Assembly (NCBI GenBank): GCA_025459265.1
Contig: JALOQX010000063.1
Coordinates: 1-45,114, forward strand
Source of the DNA: Pirellulaceae bacterium
Lineage (GTDB): Bacteria; Planctomycetota; Planctomycetia; Pirellulales; Pirellulaceae
Reading direction: 5' to 3'
DNA length: 45,114 nt
The notes below the pieces were generated by a model. The model searched no databases. It saw nothing but the letters and a program-made list of their open reading frames with translations, and was not told the origin of the DNA. Below are positions 26,039-37,300 of this stretch, one piece after another; positions within the stretch are counted from its first letter, which is position 1; every line of letters begins with the position of its first letter. A program made the position numbers and the translations under genes.

Positions 26039-28168
26039 ATGACACTCGAAGCGTATGCGTACTGTCCCGGCGGTACGGGCAAGCGGATCAAGCACTGTGC
26101 GTGCCGCGACATTACGGGCGAGTTGGACAAGATCATCAAGGCGATTGAGGGGGAGCAGCGGATCGCGGCGCTGGACCGGATCAATCGCCTGCTGGCCACC
26201 CGAGCGCACCGCCCCTGCCTGCTGGCACTCAAGATCTCTACGCTCCTGGGCATGAACAACATGCAGGGGCTGGAGGAAACGGTCACGACGTTCACGAAGG
26301 TCGCGCCGGACAATCCGTTGGCGCACGCGTATGCAGCGATTCTCGAGGCACGCAAGCACCGCGTGCGCGCGGCGGTGGACGAGTTGCAGACCGCCATGTC
26401 GCTGTTGACGGAGGTTCTGCCGGGCGAGATGGCGGACGCGTTCGCCCAGGTGGCTCACGAGCTGCTCGAGCACGGCGAATACCCGGCGGCCGTTGGCCAC
26501 TTCCGCGTCCTCGCGCAGCTCAACCCGGACGACCAGGATACGGTAGCCGCGCTGATGTCGCTCCATCACGCGGAGCAGGTCCCCCTGGGGCTGAAACGGG
26601 GCCTGGACTTCCAGCCGTGTCCCGAGCAGGCCACGTGGCGCAGCCGTTTTGAGACGGCGCTGCGCGATGTGCGACGCGGCTTCTGGCGCAGGGGTCTCGA
26701 GAAGTTCGAGAAGCTGAACCAGGATTTTCCCCACCAGAGTGCCGTGTGGTGGAACATCGCCGTGGCCCGCTCCTTGCTGGCGCTGCCCACGGCGGCCGAA
26801 GCGTTTCACGCGTACGCCCGCTGTGAGGGAGTTTCCCTGGACGATGCCGTGCGCGCAGAAACGCTCGCGCACATGCACACGCACGAGGTCGAACCGGAGA
26901 CGGTCGACCTGGTCCAGGTGACGCTGCCCGTCGCCGACGCGTCGGCACTGCAGGAGCGCATGCTCTCGTCGCCACGTCTGGTGTCAATGCCGGTCGAGCA
27001 ATACCCGCAGCGCGACGAGGACTCACCGCCGCCCAAAGCGGTCTTTGCCATGTTGGACCGCCCCGCACTGGACAAAGACGCGGAGCCGACCTGCGACAAC
27101 ATACCCCGCGTGCTGACGCTGGTGGCCCTGTTTGGCAAGGAGACCGATCGGCCGGCACGCCTGCTGTATACCGCTCCGCAATCCGACACGTATCAGGCGA
27201 TCCCCGCGGCGTTGGCCGAGATCGCCGGTGAGCATCTGGTGAGCGCGGAGGAATCCCGCGCGGCTGTCGGCAAGATGAGTACGGCGGAGGCGGAGCTCTT
27301 CGTACAGTGTTTTGCACCGGAGCGTACGACGTTTGCCCAGCGCGCTCGGCTGTCGGCCGACGTCGTGCGGCAGCAGTTCCGTAACCGGTGGCGGCACCTG
27401 CCCCACGCCGCCCTCGACCGCAAAACTCCGGCGGAAGTCGCCCCGGATCCGGCCTACCGGATCCGGCTGGCTGCGGCACTCGAACTGCTCGACCAGACGG
27501 CGGAAATCCGCGGCTGGGAGGTGGACGTGGACCAGCTGCGCCGTGATCTGGGTGTGCCGGTGCCGGACCCGATTGACCCCGACGCGGTGGACCTCGACAC
27601 CCTGGCGCCGACGGACTGGGCGCGGGTGCCGCCGGAGCGATTGTCGAACGAAGACCTGCTGAAGTTGTGGCACCGAGCCGACCTGTATTCTGCGCGGCGG
27701 GCCGTGTGCAACCTGGGCAAGGAGCTGCTGCGCCGCGAAAATCTGCTGGCCGAACAGGTGGAGCTGGGTCACGTGTGTGAACAGCTGGCTCGTTCGTCGA
27801 ACGACTCGGACTTGACGCTCGAGTATCTGCGCAAGGCGCGGCAGTATGCGGCGGCCAAAGGCTATTCGGCTGCCACACATCTGCTTAACGAGTTGCCGCT
27901 GCGTCTCCTCCGCGGCGAAGCGCGGGAAGCCACGCAGGTGTTGACGCAGCTGCAGCGGAACCATATGCGTGAACCGGGCGTTGCGGAGACCTTGTATCAC
28001 ATCCTCGAGCGCTTCGGGGTGGTGGGACGCGAACCGGTGTCGGAGTCGGTGCCCGAGCCGGTGGCGGCGGCCGCGGAATCCGCCCCCGCCGCGGCGCTGT
28101 GGACACCTGGGAGCCCCCCGACGGCGGCTCAGGAACAGAAGTCGTCCAAACTGTGGCTGCCCGATTAA
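26039..28168 (+). CDS. SEC-C motif and helical-repeat (TPR-like) protein
   Basis: 709 aa. The N-terminus MTLEAYAYCPGGTGKRIKHC carries a SEC-C-like zinc motif (Cys9, Cys20, Cys22; usual form CPCGSGKKxKxCC, with the second Cys replaced by Gly here). The remainder is almost all helical with TPR-like pairs: LLALKISTLLGMNNMQGLEE, NPLAHAYAAILEARKHRVRA, ALRDVRRGFWRRGLEKFEKL and LTLEYLRKARQYAAAKGYSA. A middle part (about 340-460) looks like a linker with a mixed fold. The C-terminus is Ala/Pro/Glu-rich. No signal peptide or membrane segment. I do not recognise a named family; SEC-C motifs occur in SecA and many uncharacterised proteins and bind zinc and partner proteins. ribD follows 96 bp downstream. 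Probably a scaffold or regulatory protein. Confidence 0.85.
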   Translation: MTLEAYAYCPGGTGKRIKHCACRDITGELDKIIKAIEGEQRIAALDRINRLLATRAHRPCLLALKISTLLGMNNMQGLEETVTTFTKVAPDNPLAHAYAAILEARKHRVRAAVDELQTAMSLLTEVLPGEMADAFAQVAHELLEHGEYPAAVGHFRVLAQLNPDDQDTVAALMSLHHAEQVPLGLKRGLDFQPCPEQATWRSRFETALRDVRRGFWRRGLEKFEKLNQDFPHQSAVWWNIAVARSLLALPTAAEAFHAYARCEGVSLDDAVRAETLAHMHTHEVEPETVDLVQVTLPVADASALQERMLSSPRLVSMPVEQYPQRDEDSPPPKAVFAMLDRPALDKDAEPTCDNIPRVLTLVALFGKETDRPARLLYTAPQSDTYQAIPAALAEIAGEHLVSAEESRAAVGKMSTAEAELFVQCFAPERTTFAQRARLSADVVRQQFRNRWRHLPHAALDRKTPAEVAPDPAYRIRLAAALELLDQTAEIRGWEVDVDQLRRDLGVPVPDPIDPDAVDLDTLAPTDWARVPPERLSNEDLLKLWHRADLYSARRAVCNLGKELLRRENLLAEQVELGHVCEQLARSSNDSDLTLEYLRKARQYAAAKGYSAATHLLNELPLRLLRGEAREATQVLTQLQRNHMREPGVAETLYHILERFGVVGREPVSESVPEPVAAAAESAPAAALWTPGSPPTAAQEQKSSKLWLPD

Positions 28169-28193
28169 GAGCCTCTCCGAAAAGAAAACCTCC

Positions 28194-28215
28194 GGACGGG
28201 CGGGGACGCTCGTCC
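28194..28215 (+). terminator. hairpin between the SEC-C gene and ribD
   Basis: GGACGGGC (28194-28201) and GCTCGTCC (28208-28215) form an 8-bp stem including one G-T wobble, with loop GGGGAC. It begins 25 bp after the SEC-C gene stop. No T tract follows, so it could be a weak terminator or RNA-stability element. Confidence 0.3.
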
Positions 28216-28264
28216 TGCGACGTGGTTCTCGGCTCGACATGCAGTGCCACACGGGTGATGGCGG

Positions 28265-29368
28265 ATGGGTAGCGACGAGCAACACATGGCGCGCGCGATC
28301 GAGCTGGCGCGCCGCGGGGAAGGATCGGTCGAACCGAATCCGATGGTGGGCTGCGTGCTGGTCCGCGACGGCAACTGCCTCGGGGAAGGCTGGCACCGGG
28401 CCTATGGCGGACCACACGCCGAGGTCGAAGCGTTGCGGAGCTGCTGCGTCGATCCCGCCGGCGCCACGCTGTACGTGACGCTGGAACCCTGTTGTCATCA
28501 CGGCCAGACGCCCCCCTGCACCGACGCGATCCTTCGCGCGGGGATCGCCCGCGTGGTGGTGGGCCAGGTCGACCCGTTTCCCGCCGTGGCGGGTCGCGGG
28601 ATCGAGCTGCTGCGGCAAGCCGGCGTCGCGGTGGACGTCGGCGTGCTGGCCGAGGCCGCCGCGGACTTGACCGCCCCTTTCCGCATGCTCGTCACGCACG
28701 GTCGCCCGTGGATTCTGGCCAAGTGGGCCATGACGTTGGACGGCAAGATCGCCAGCCGTGCGGGCCACAGTCGCTGGATCAGCAACGAGCGTTCACGCGA
28801 GGCGACACACCGCCTGCGCGGCCGCATGGATGCGATCCTGGTGGGACGGCACACGGCGGAAACAGATGACCCGCTGCTGACCGCCCGTCCGGCCGGACCG
28901 CGGCAGGCCACACGAATCGTCGTCGACACGCTGGCGCAGCTCTCCCCGCGCAGCCAGCTGGTACAGACCGCCCGCACGACACCGGTGCTGCTGGCCATCG
29001 GGGAAAGGGCAGATCCCGAGCGCCGCCGCCTGCTCGAGGAAGCCGGCTGCGAACTGGTCGTCTGCCCCGGCGCCGATCCCGCCCAGCGGCTGGAACATCT
29101 GATCTTCGACCTGGGTCGCCGGCGCTGGACCAACCTGCTGGTGGAAGGCGGCGGCAGACTGGTGGGCAGCCTGTTCGATCGCCATTGGATCGACGAAGTG
29201 CACGTCTTCATTGCGCCGAAGCTGGTGGGCGGCGCGCTGGCTCCGGGCCCGGTGGCCGGCGCGGGACGGGCGGAGATCCCGCCGCTGGCGAGCCTGGTCC
29301 GCCCGCATGTCGAATTGCTCGGCGAAGATGTCTATATTAGCGGGAGGTTGCCGAACGCACGGGAGTGA
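28265..29368 (+). CDS. ribD: bifunctional riboflavin deaminase/reductase RibD
   Basis: 367 aa, normal length. RibD deaminates the pyrimidine product of GTP cyclohydrolase II and then reduces its ribose side chain with NADPH in riboflavin synthesis. The deaminase domain (about 1-145) has NPMVGCVLV, zinc ligand His51 with catalytic Glu53 in GPHAEVEAL, and Cys76/Cys85 in LEPCCHHGQTPPC. The reductase domain (about 147-365) starts with RPWILAKWAMTLDGKIASR and has DAILVGRHTAETDDP and LLVEGGGRLVGSLF. Both halves look complete. The ATG at 28265 gives the canonical N-terminus. Other rib genes are not in the window, as is common when ribD stands apart. The next gene begins 8 bp after its stop. Confidence 0.96.
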   Translation: MGSDEQHMARAIELARRGEGSVEPNPMVGCVLVRDGNCLGEGWHRAYGGPHAEVEALRSCCVDPAGATLYVTLEPCCHHGQTPPCTDAILRAGIARVVVGQVDPFPAVAGRGIELLRQAGVAVDVGVLAEAAADLTAPFRMLVTHGRPWILAKWAMTLDGKIASRAGHSRWISNERSREATHRLRGRMDAILVGRHTAETDDPLLTARPAGPRQATRIVVDTLAQLSPRSQLVQTARTTPVLLAIGERADPERRRLLEEAGCELVVCPGADPAQRLEHLIFDLGRRRWTNLLVEGGGRLVGSLFDRHWIDEVHVFIAPKLVGGALAPGPVAGAGRAEIPPLASLVRPHVELLGEDVYISGRLPNARE

Positions 29369-29376
29369 GGTGGGTC

Positions 29377-31263
29377 ATGCGATACGCGACGACGTGCCTG
29401 CTGCTGGGTTGGATCATGTCGAACGGCCCCGAGGCACGCGTCCTGGCGGGCCCTGCCGTCCTGGTCGAGGCCGAATCGTTTACCGAGCACGGCGGCTGGG
29501 TCCTCGATACGCAGTTCATCCACACCATGGGCTCGCCTTACCTGTTGGCCCACGGACTCGGGCGACCGGTCCCGGATGCCGTCGCGACGGTCACGTTCCC
29601 GGCGCCAGGCACGTATCACGTGTTCGTGCGCACGATGGACTGGGTGGCGCGGTGGAACGCCCCCGGCGCACCAGGTCGTTTCCAGGTCCTGGTCAACGGC
29701 GAGCCGCTCAAGGAAACGTTCGGCGTGCGGGGGGCTGCCTGGAGCTGGCAGCCCGGCGGGACGGTGACGATCGCCGAGTGCAATGTGCGGCTGGCGCTGC
29801 ATGATCTCACCGGGTTCGACGGCCGGTGCGACGCGATCCTGTTCACGACCGACCCCGGCTACGTGCCGCCGGACGACGCGGCCATCTTCGCGCCGTGGCG
29901 GCGGGCGCTGCTGGGACTGCCCGAGGTGCCGGAGGAGCGCGCGGGCTACGATCTGGTCGTGATCGGTGGCGGCTATGCCGGCGTGGCGTCGGCGGTGTCA
30001 GCCGCGCGACTCGGCTGCCGCGTGGCGCTGATCCAGGATCGGCGCGTGTTGGGCGGGAACGGGTCGAGCGAAGTGCGGGTGTGGGCCCAGGGTCTGACGC
30101 GGCGCGGCGCGTTCCCGCGGATCGGAGACATCGTCGAAGAGTTTGCCGATCGGGCCACCAAGTCGCCGGGGCGGGCCGACGAGTTCGGTGACGCGCTCAA
30201 AGAGCAGGTCGTCCGTGCGGAACCGAACATCGAGCTGTTTCTGGGCTGTCATGCCTACGAAGTGGAGCTGGCGGGTCAGCGCATCGCCGCCGTGCGGGCT
30301 TTCGATACGTGCAACGGCGCCTGGTACCGCTTCACTGGCAGACTCTTCGCCGACTGCACCGGCCACGGCACGATCGGCTTCCTGGCCGGCGCCGACTGGG
30401 ACATGGCGCCCGACAAGCGGATGGGGATGAGCAACATGTGGGTCTGGGCGAACGCGGACGGGCCGGTCGAGTTCTCGGCCGCCCCGTGGGGACTTGAGCT
30501 GGACATCGACGAGTTTCCCTATCCGCGGGATTTCCACGGGGAGTGGTTCTGGGAAAGCGGGTTCGACAAGGATCCGATCGGCGAGGCGGAAGCGATCCGC
30601 GACTGGAACCTGCGGGCGGTCTACAGCGCCTTCGACGCGATGAAGAACCGCGGCGGCCGCGAACAGCACCGGCAGGCGCAGCTCACCTGGGTCGCCTACA
30701 TCGGTGGCCCGCGCGAGTCACGCCGGCTCATGGGTGACGTGATTCTGTCACAAGACGATGTCGTCAGCGGCGTGGCCTATCCCGACGGGATCGTGCCGAG
30801 CACCTGGTCGATCGACCTGCACTACGCCGCCGAGCAGTACGCGCAACAGCGCCCGGACAACCCCTTCATTTCACGGGCGCAGTTCGATCATCGCGTCGAC
30901 CAGACCCGCGGGTATCCGATTCCGTACCGCTGTTTCTACTCCCGCAACATCGACAACCTGTTCATGGCCGGGCGCTGCATCAGCGTCACGCACGAGGCGC
31001 TGGGGACCGTGCGGGTGATGAAGACCTGCGGCATGATGGGGGAGGTGGTGGGCAAGGCGGCGTCCGTCTGCGCCCGCTGCGACTGTACGCCCCGCGCGGT
31101 GTACACCGACCATCTGGACGAGCTCCTGGAGCTGTGCCGGCAGCCGGGAGCGGCCCGGCGCGCGTCGCTGGTCGGCCCCTGGGTGACGCCGGAAGGGGCG
31201 CCACCCCCCGCCGCCGGGGCGCCCAAAGCAGCCGACTCCGCGGCGGCCGCTGTCGGTGGGTGA
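29377..31263 (+). CDS. exported FAD-dependent oxidoreductase with N-terminal beta module
   Basis: 628 aa from ATG 29377, which has GAGG about 6 nt upstream; a GTG at 29365 overlapping the ribD stop is in frame and possible. MRYATTCLLLGWIMSNGPEA is a signal-peptide-like start. Residues about 27-180 form a beta-rich carbohydrate-binding- or golvesin-like module (VLVEAESFTEHGGWVLDTQF, PGTYHVFVRTMDW, PGRFQVLVNGEPL). The flavin domain begins at YDLVVIGGGYAGVASAVSAA and continues with LGGNGSSEVRVWAQG, LFADCTGHGTIGFLAGADWD and NIDNLFMAGRCISVTHEALG. This is the FAD_oxidored family again but a different subgroup from 14729-16366, which lacks the N-terminal module. The C-terminal Ala/Pro-rich tail is low complexity. 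Substrate unknown; probably an envelope-located polyol or sugar derivative. Confidence 0.87.
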   Translation: MRYATTCLLLGWIMSNGPEARVLAGPAVLVEAESFTEHGGWVLDTQFIHTMGSPYLLAHGLGRPVPDAVATVTFPAPGTYHVFVRTMDWVARWNAPGAPGRFQVLVNGEPLKETFGVRGAAWSWQPGGTVTIAECNVRLALHDLTGFDGRCDAILFTTDPGYVPPDDAAIFAPWRRALLGLPEVPEERAGYDLVVIGGGYAGVASAVSAARLGCRVALIQDRRVLGGNGSSEVRVWAQGLTRRGAFPRIGDIVEEFADRATKSPGRADEFGDALKEQVVRAEPNIELFLGCHAYEVELAGQRIAAVRAFDTCNGAWYRFTGRLFADCTGHGTIGFLAGADWDMAPDKRMGMSNMWVWANADGPVEFSAAPWGLELDIDEFPYPRDFHGEWFWESGFDKDPIGEAEAIRDWNLRAVYSAFDAMKNRGGREQHRQAQLTWVAYIGGPRESRRLMGDVILSQDDVVSGVAYPDGIVPSTWSIDLHYAAEQYAQQRPDNPFISRAQFDHRVDQTRGYPIPYRCFYSRNIDNLFMAGRCISVTHEALGTVRVMKTCGMMGEVVGKAASVCARCDCTPRAVYTDHLDELLELCRQPGAARRASLVGPWVTPEGAPPPAAGAPKAADSAAAAVGG

Positions 31264-31289
31264 ACAACCACGGCTCCGGTCCCTATAAT
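31261..31289 (+). promoter_or_regulatory. promoter for the double uvrA gene
   Basis: A perfect TATAAT lies at 31284-31289 and TGAACA (4 of 6) at 31261-31266, with a 17-bp spacer. The -35 element overlaps the TGA stop of the preceding oxidoreductase. Transcription would begin near 31296, upstream of both possible uvrA start codons. The best promoter match I found in the window. Confidence 0.6.
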
Positions 31290-31340
31290 CGACCGGTTTG
31301 GGCCTGAGGGATGTTTCACGAGCGGGGGTCGAGCGAGGAT

Positions 31341-34300
31341 ATGCCGGTCTCGGATGTGATCATCAAGGGCGCCCGCGAGCACAATCTGCGGAACATCCAG
31401 GTCGTCCTGCCGCGCAACCAGCTGATCTGCCTCACCGGCGTCAGCGGCTCGGGCAAAAGCTCCCTGGCGTTCGATACCGTCTACGCCGAGGGTCAGCGGC
31501 GCTATGTCGAAAGCCTGTCCAGCTATGCCCGGCAGTTCCTGGGCCAGATGCCCAAGCCGGAAGTTGACTACATCGCCGGCCTGAGCCCGTCGATCTCCAT
31601 CTCGCAGAAGTCCAGCGGTACGAACCCCCGCTCGACCGTCGGGACCATCACCGAGATCTACGACTTCCTGCGCGTATTGTTTGCGCGGATTGGAGCCGGC
31701 TTTTGCCCGCAGTGCGGGCAACGCATCACGGCCCAGTCGCGCGAACAGATCCTGGCCGGCATCCTGGCGCTCCCGGCCGGGAGCCGCATCAGCGTACTGG
31801 CCCCGCTGGTGCGCCAGCAGAAGGGTGAGTATCGCGACCTGTTCGTCGACCTGCTCAAACAGGGCTACGCGCGGGCCCGTGTCGACGGGCGGCCCGTGCG
31901 ATTGAGCGATACCCTGCAGCTCGATCGGCAGATGCGGCACGACATCGATCTGGTGGTCGATCGGCTCGTCATCAAGGACGGGGCTCGACCTCGCCTGGCC
32001 GAGGCGGTCGAGAGCGCCTTGAAGCTGGGCCGCGGCACGCTGGTCGTGGCCGCGGATACCGCCAGCGACGACGACAGCTCGCCCGCTGCGGGCCGCGCTG
32101 ACCGCGGGGCATCCGCGGCACTCCCCGACGTGATCTACTCCGCCGACTACGCGTGTACCGCCTGCGGACTGAGCTTCGAACCGCCCACGCCGCAGTTGTT
32201 CAGCTTCAACAGTCCCCAGGGCATGTGCCCGCAGTGTGACGGGCTCGGGGAACGCTTCTCGTTCGACCCGGAACTGCTCATCCCCGATCCGCAGCTCTCG
32301 TTCCAGCAAGGGGCGGTGGAACTCCTCGGACCTTGGAAGGAACTCGGTCGCTGGCGGCGGCACATCTACCACGGTGTGGCCAGCACGCTCGAACGGCAGC
32401 ACCAGCTCCCCTCCGGCACCATCCTGGAAACCTCCTGGTGCCAGCTCGATCCGCGTTGGCAGCACGCCCTCCTGTGGGGCACGGGCGATCTGCACATCAC
32501 CTACACCTGGCGCGGCGGCTCGTCTCCGCTCAAGTACGGCGGCAAGTACGAGGGGATCATTCCGGAGCTGCTGGGCAAGCACCGCACCAGCAAGAGCCGA
32601 CCGCAGCTGCGACAGCTCGAGAAGTACATGCGCAGCCTCCCGTGTCAGGCGTGTCGCGGCCAGCGGCTCGTTGCCCAGGCGCGCGCCGTCCGCATCACGA
32701 CCGCGCACGACGCGTTCCAGGCGGCGCCGAGTCGGACGTTGCCGGAGGTGTGCCGGATGTCGATCCGCGACGCCGCGCGGTTCTTCGAACGACTGCAGCT
32801 GGATGCCACTGGTGAAATGATCGCCGCGGAACTGCTCAAGGAAATCCGCAACCGCCTGGGCTTCCTCGTCAACGTCGGACTGGACTACCTGACGCTGGAA
32901 CGCACCGCGCCCACGTTGTCCGGTGGCGAATCGCAGCGCATCCGGCTGGCCAGCCAGATCGGGTCGGGGCTGGTGGGTGTCCTGTACATCCTGGACGAAC
33001 CCTCGATCGGCCTGCATCCGCGCGACAACCAGCGCCTGCTCGATACGCTCGGCCGCTTGCGCGACATGGGGAACACCGTCGTCGTCGTTGAACATGACGA
33101 AGAAACGATGCGGGCGGCCGACTACGTCGTGGACTTCGGTCCGGGTCCGGGGGTCCGCGGCGGCGAAGTCGTGGCCGCCGGCTCGCTGGATGACGTGATC
33201 CGCGCGCCGGGAAGCGTGACGGGCCAGTATCTGTCGGGCCAGCGGAAGATCGCCACGCCCACGGTCCGCCGACCGGTCGGCGCTGATCAGCTGCGGATCA
33301 AGGGCGCAGCCCACAACAATCTTAAGCGAATCGACGTGGACATCCCGCTAGGCACCTTCGTCTGCGTGACTGGCGTGTCGGGGTCGGGCAAGAGCTCGCT
33401 GGTCAACGACATCCTGGTCGAGGCGCTGCGCCGCGATCTCAACGGCGGGTTGGGTGAACCGGGCGCGCACGACGCCCTGGAAGGGCTCGAGCACCTGGAC
33501 AAGATGATCGCGATCGACCAGTCGCCGATCGGACGCACACCGCGTTCCAACCCCGCCACGTACATCAAGGTGTTCGACGACGTCCGAACCCTGTTTGCCC
33601 AGCTGCCCGAATCGAAGCAGCGCGGCTATGGTCCCGGGCGATTCAGCTTCAATGTCAAGCGGGGGCGGTGTGCCGCGTGCGAAGGGAACGGGTCGAATCG
33701 GCTCGAAATGGACTTCCTGGCCGATGTCTGGGTCACCTGTCCGGTCTGCGAGGGGCATCGCTACAACCACGAGACGCTGCAGATCAAGTTCAAGGGCAAG
33801 TCGATCGCCGAGGTCCTGGAGATGGACGTGCAGCAGGCGCTCGAGTTGTTCGCGAACATCCCGCAGGTGCGGCACAAGTTGCAGACGCTGCACGACGTCG
33901 GCCTGGATTACCTGAAGCTGGGCCAGCCGTCCCCCACCCTCTCCGGCGGCGAGGCGCAGCGGATCAAACTGGCCCGGGAACTGGTCAAGCGCAGCACCGG
34001 CCGCACCCTGTACCTGCTGGATGAACCCACCACCGGCCTGCACTTTGCCGACATCGAGCTGCTGTTGAAGGTGCTCCACAACTTCGTCGACGCCGGCAAC
34101 ACGGTGTTGGTCGTCGAGCACAATCTGGACGTGATCAAGACCGCCGACTGGATCATCGACCTGGGGCCGGAAGGGGGCGACGCGGGCGGGTACATCGTCG
34201 CCACCGGCACGCCCGAGCAGGTGGCGCAGTGCCCCACGTCGCTCACCGGCCAGGTGCTGGCCGCCACGCTGCGCAACGGCGCGGCGCGGAAACGTTCCGG

Positions 34301-37300
34301 CCCACGTCGACCGCGCGGTCCGTCCACTCGTCGCACCTCCCCGCTGACCCGGTTGCAGGTCCGTGGGGCGGAACAGCATAACCTCAAGTCGGTCAGCGTC
34401 GACATCGAACGGGACCGCATGACGGTCTTCTGCGGACCCAGCGGTTCCGGGAAGACGTCGCTGGCGATGGATACCATCTATGCCGAGGGACAGCGGCGGT
34501 ACGTGGAGAGCCTGAGTGCCTACGCGCGGCAGTTCGTCAGCCAGATGCAGAAACCGCGCGTGGAGCATATCGACGGACTCTCGCCGGCCATCGCCATCGA
34601 ACAGAAGAACCTGGGCCACACGCCCCGCTCGACCGTCGGCACCGTCACGGAAGTCTACGACTATCTCCGCATTCTGCTGGCGCGGCTGGGAGTCCCGCAC
34701 TGCCCGCACTGCGATCAGCCGATGGGCACGCAAACCACGGATCAGATTGCGGCCAAAGTCCTCGCTGCCCCCGCCGGGACCCGCGTGCTGCTGCTGGCCC
34801 CCGTCGACGTGCCGGTAGGGCAGGACTACGCCGCGTTGTGGAGCGAACTGCAGGCCAACGGCTACCTGCGCGTGCGGATCGACGGCGAGTCGCACCGCGT
34901 GGATCAGCCGCCCACGATCGATCGGCGCAGCAAACATCGCGTGGAGGTGGTGATCGACCGCGCGGTGATCAAGCCGGCGGCACGGGCGCGGATCGCCGAG
35001 GCGATTGAGGTCGCCACGGCCGTGGGCAAGGGGACGGTGCACGTGGCGTACGAACAGCCAGACGTGGCCGAGTCGCAATGGCCGACCGTGCGGCACAGCC
35101 AGCACCTGGCGTGTGAGACCTGCGGCCGCAGTTACGAACCGCTGACTCCGCACAACTTCTCGTTCAACAGTCCGCTGGGTTGGTGTCCCGCCTGTGAAGG
35201 ACTGGGCACGCAGGTCGGCGCCAACCCCGCGGCGCTGCTGCGCGATGCCAAGCTCACGCTGCGTCAGGGGGCGATTGCCCTGTGGCCGGACGTCCAGCAC
35301 GCGGTCTCGCAATGGATGCTGCAGGCTCTGTCGGCGGCGACCGGCGTTCCCCTCGACGTGCCGTTTGACCAGCTCGCGGCCCGCCAGCGCCGGCTCATCA
35401 TGCACGGGTGCGGCGACCAGTGGTTCGACGTGTACCCTGGGGGCGATCGCACCGCGCAGGTCGTCTTCCGGTTCCAGTTCAAAGGGCTGTATCCGGCGCT
35501 GGAAGAAGCCGCGCGGCTGTCCCCGTCGTTTCGCTCGCGGCTCGAACATCTGATCGATCAGGTCGAGTGTTCCGTGTGCGGCGGGAGCCGCTTGCGGGAC
35601 GACGCGGCCGCCGTGCGGTTCCAAGGCCGCTCGATTGACGAGCTATGTCGCCTGCCGCTGGGTCCGCTGCGCCAGGAAATCGCCGGCTGGAAACTCTCGG
35701 CCCGCGATCGGAAGATTGCCGGCGAATTGCTGCGCGAGATCACCAATCGCACGCAATTCCTGATCGACGTCGGACTGCACTACCTGACCTTGTCGCGCGG
35801 CGCGGCGACACTGTCCAACGGCGAGGCGCAGCGGATCCGGCTGGCCAGCCAGCTGGGAAGCGGTTTGTGCGGCGTCCTCTACGTGCTGGACGAGCCGACG
35901 ATCGGGCTGCATCCGCGCGACAACGCGCGCCTGCTGGCGGCGCTGCACAAACTGCGGGACCTCGGCAATACGCTGATCGTCGTCGAGCACGATCGAGACG
36001 TGATCGCCGGCAGCGACCAGATCTGCGATTTCGGACCGGCAGCCGGCAAGCATGGCGGCCAGATCATGGCGCAAGGCACGCCGCGGCAAGTAACCCGCTC
36101 CAACACGTCACTCACCGGTCCGTACCTCAGCGGAACGCGGGCGGTGCCCATTCCCGCCAACCGGCGGATGCGCGCCGTCGCGGTGGAGACGTCGACGTCC
36201 GCCAAGGTCCGGCGTCGCCGACGCGGGACGGAGGCAGCCCCGATCGAGCCACCGCGGTGGGAAGCGCCGGGAGGCGAGTACCTGGAGATCCGCGGCGCAA
36301 AGCACCACAACTTGCAGCAGGTCGACGTGCGGATTCCGTTGGGCACGCTCACGGCCGTCAGTGGCCCGAGCGGCAGCGGCAAGAGCTCGCTGATTGCCGA
36401 GGTGCTGTACCCGGCCCTGGCCCGGCGACTCCATCGTGCCAGTGTCGTGCCGGGCGCGCACGACGAGATCCGAGGCATTGAGTTCATCAACAAGGTGATC
36501 CAGGTCGATCAGCAGCCGCTGGGGAACTCGCCGACCTCCAATCCGGCCACCTACACCGGTGTGTTTGAATTGATTCGGGCGCTATTTGCCCAGTTGCCGG
36601 AGGCCAAGCTGCGCGGCTACTCGCCGCGCCGGTTCAGCTTCAACGCGCCCGGCGGACGCTGCGAACGCTGCGAAGGAAACGGCCAGTTGCGGATCGAGAT
36701 GCACTTCCTGCCCGACGTGTGGGTCGAGTGCGACACGTGTCGCGGCCGCCGCTACAATCCCGAGACGCTCGCCGTCACGTATCACGGGCGTTCGATCAGC
36801 GACGTGCTCGAAATGACCTGCGCCGAGGCGTTGCAGTTGTTCGACAACGTCCCCGCCATTCGCCGCATCCTGCAGACGCTCTGCGACGTGGGGCTGGAGT
36901 ACCTGACGCTGGGTCAGCCGGCCCCGACACTCTCGGGCGGCGAGGCGCAGCGCGTGAAGCTGGCCGCGGAACTGGCCCGGCCCGACACCGGCCGCACCCT
37001 GTACTTGCTCGATGAACCCACCACCGGCCTGCACTTCGAAGATCTCACCAAGCTGCTGGAAGTGCTGCAGCGGCTGGTCGACCTGGGCAATACGGTGGTG
37101 CTGATCGAACACAACCTGGACGTGATCAAGTCCGCCGACTGGGTCATCGACATGGGGCCGGAGGCCGGCGCGGAAGGCGGCCGCGTCGTCGCCGCCGGCA
37201 CGCCGGAAGATCTGCTCGCCCGGACAACGGAGTCTGCCACGGCCGCAGCGCTGCAGCCCATCCTGCAGGCGGGACCGTACGTGACGCGGCACGCGTTCGA

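Noticed and set aside
33348-35624. 758-codon minus-strand open frame opposite uvrA
   Set aside because: It is antisense to clear UvrA motifs and has no domains of its own.
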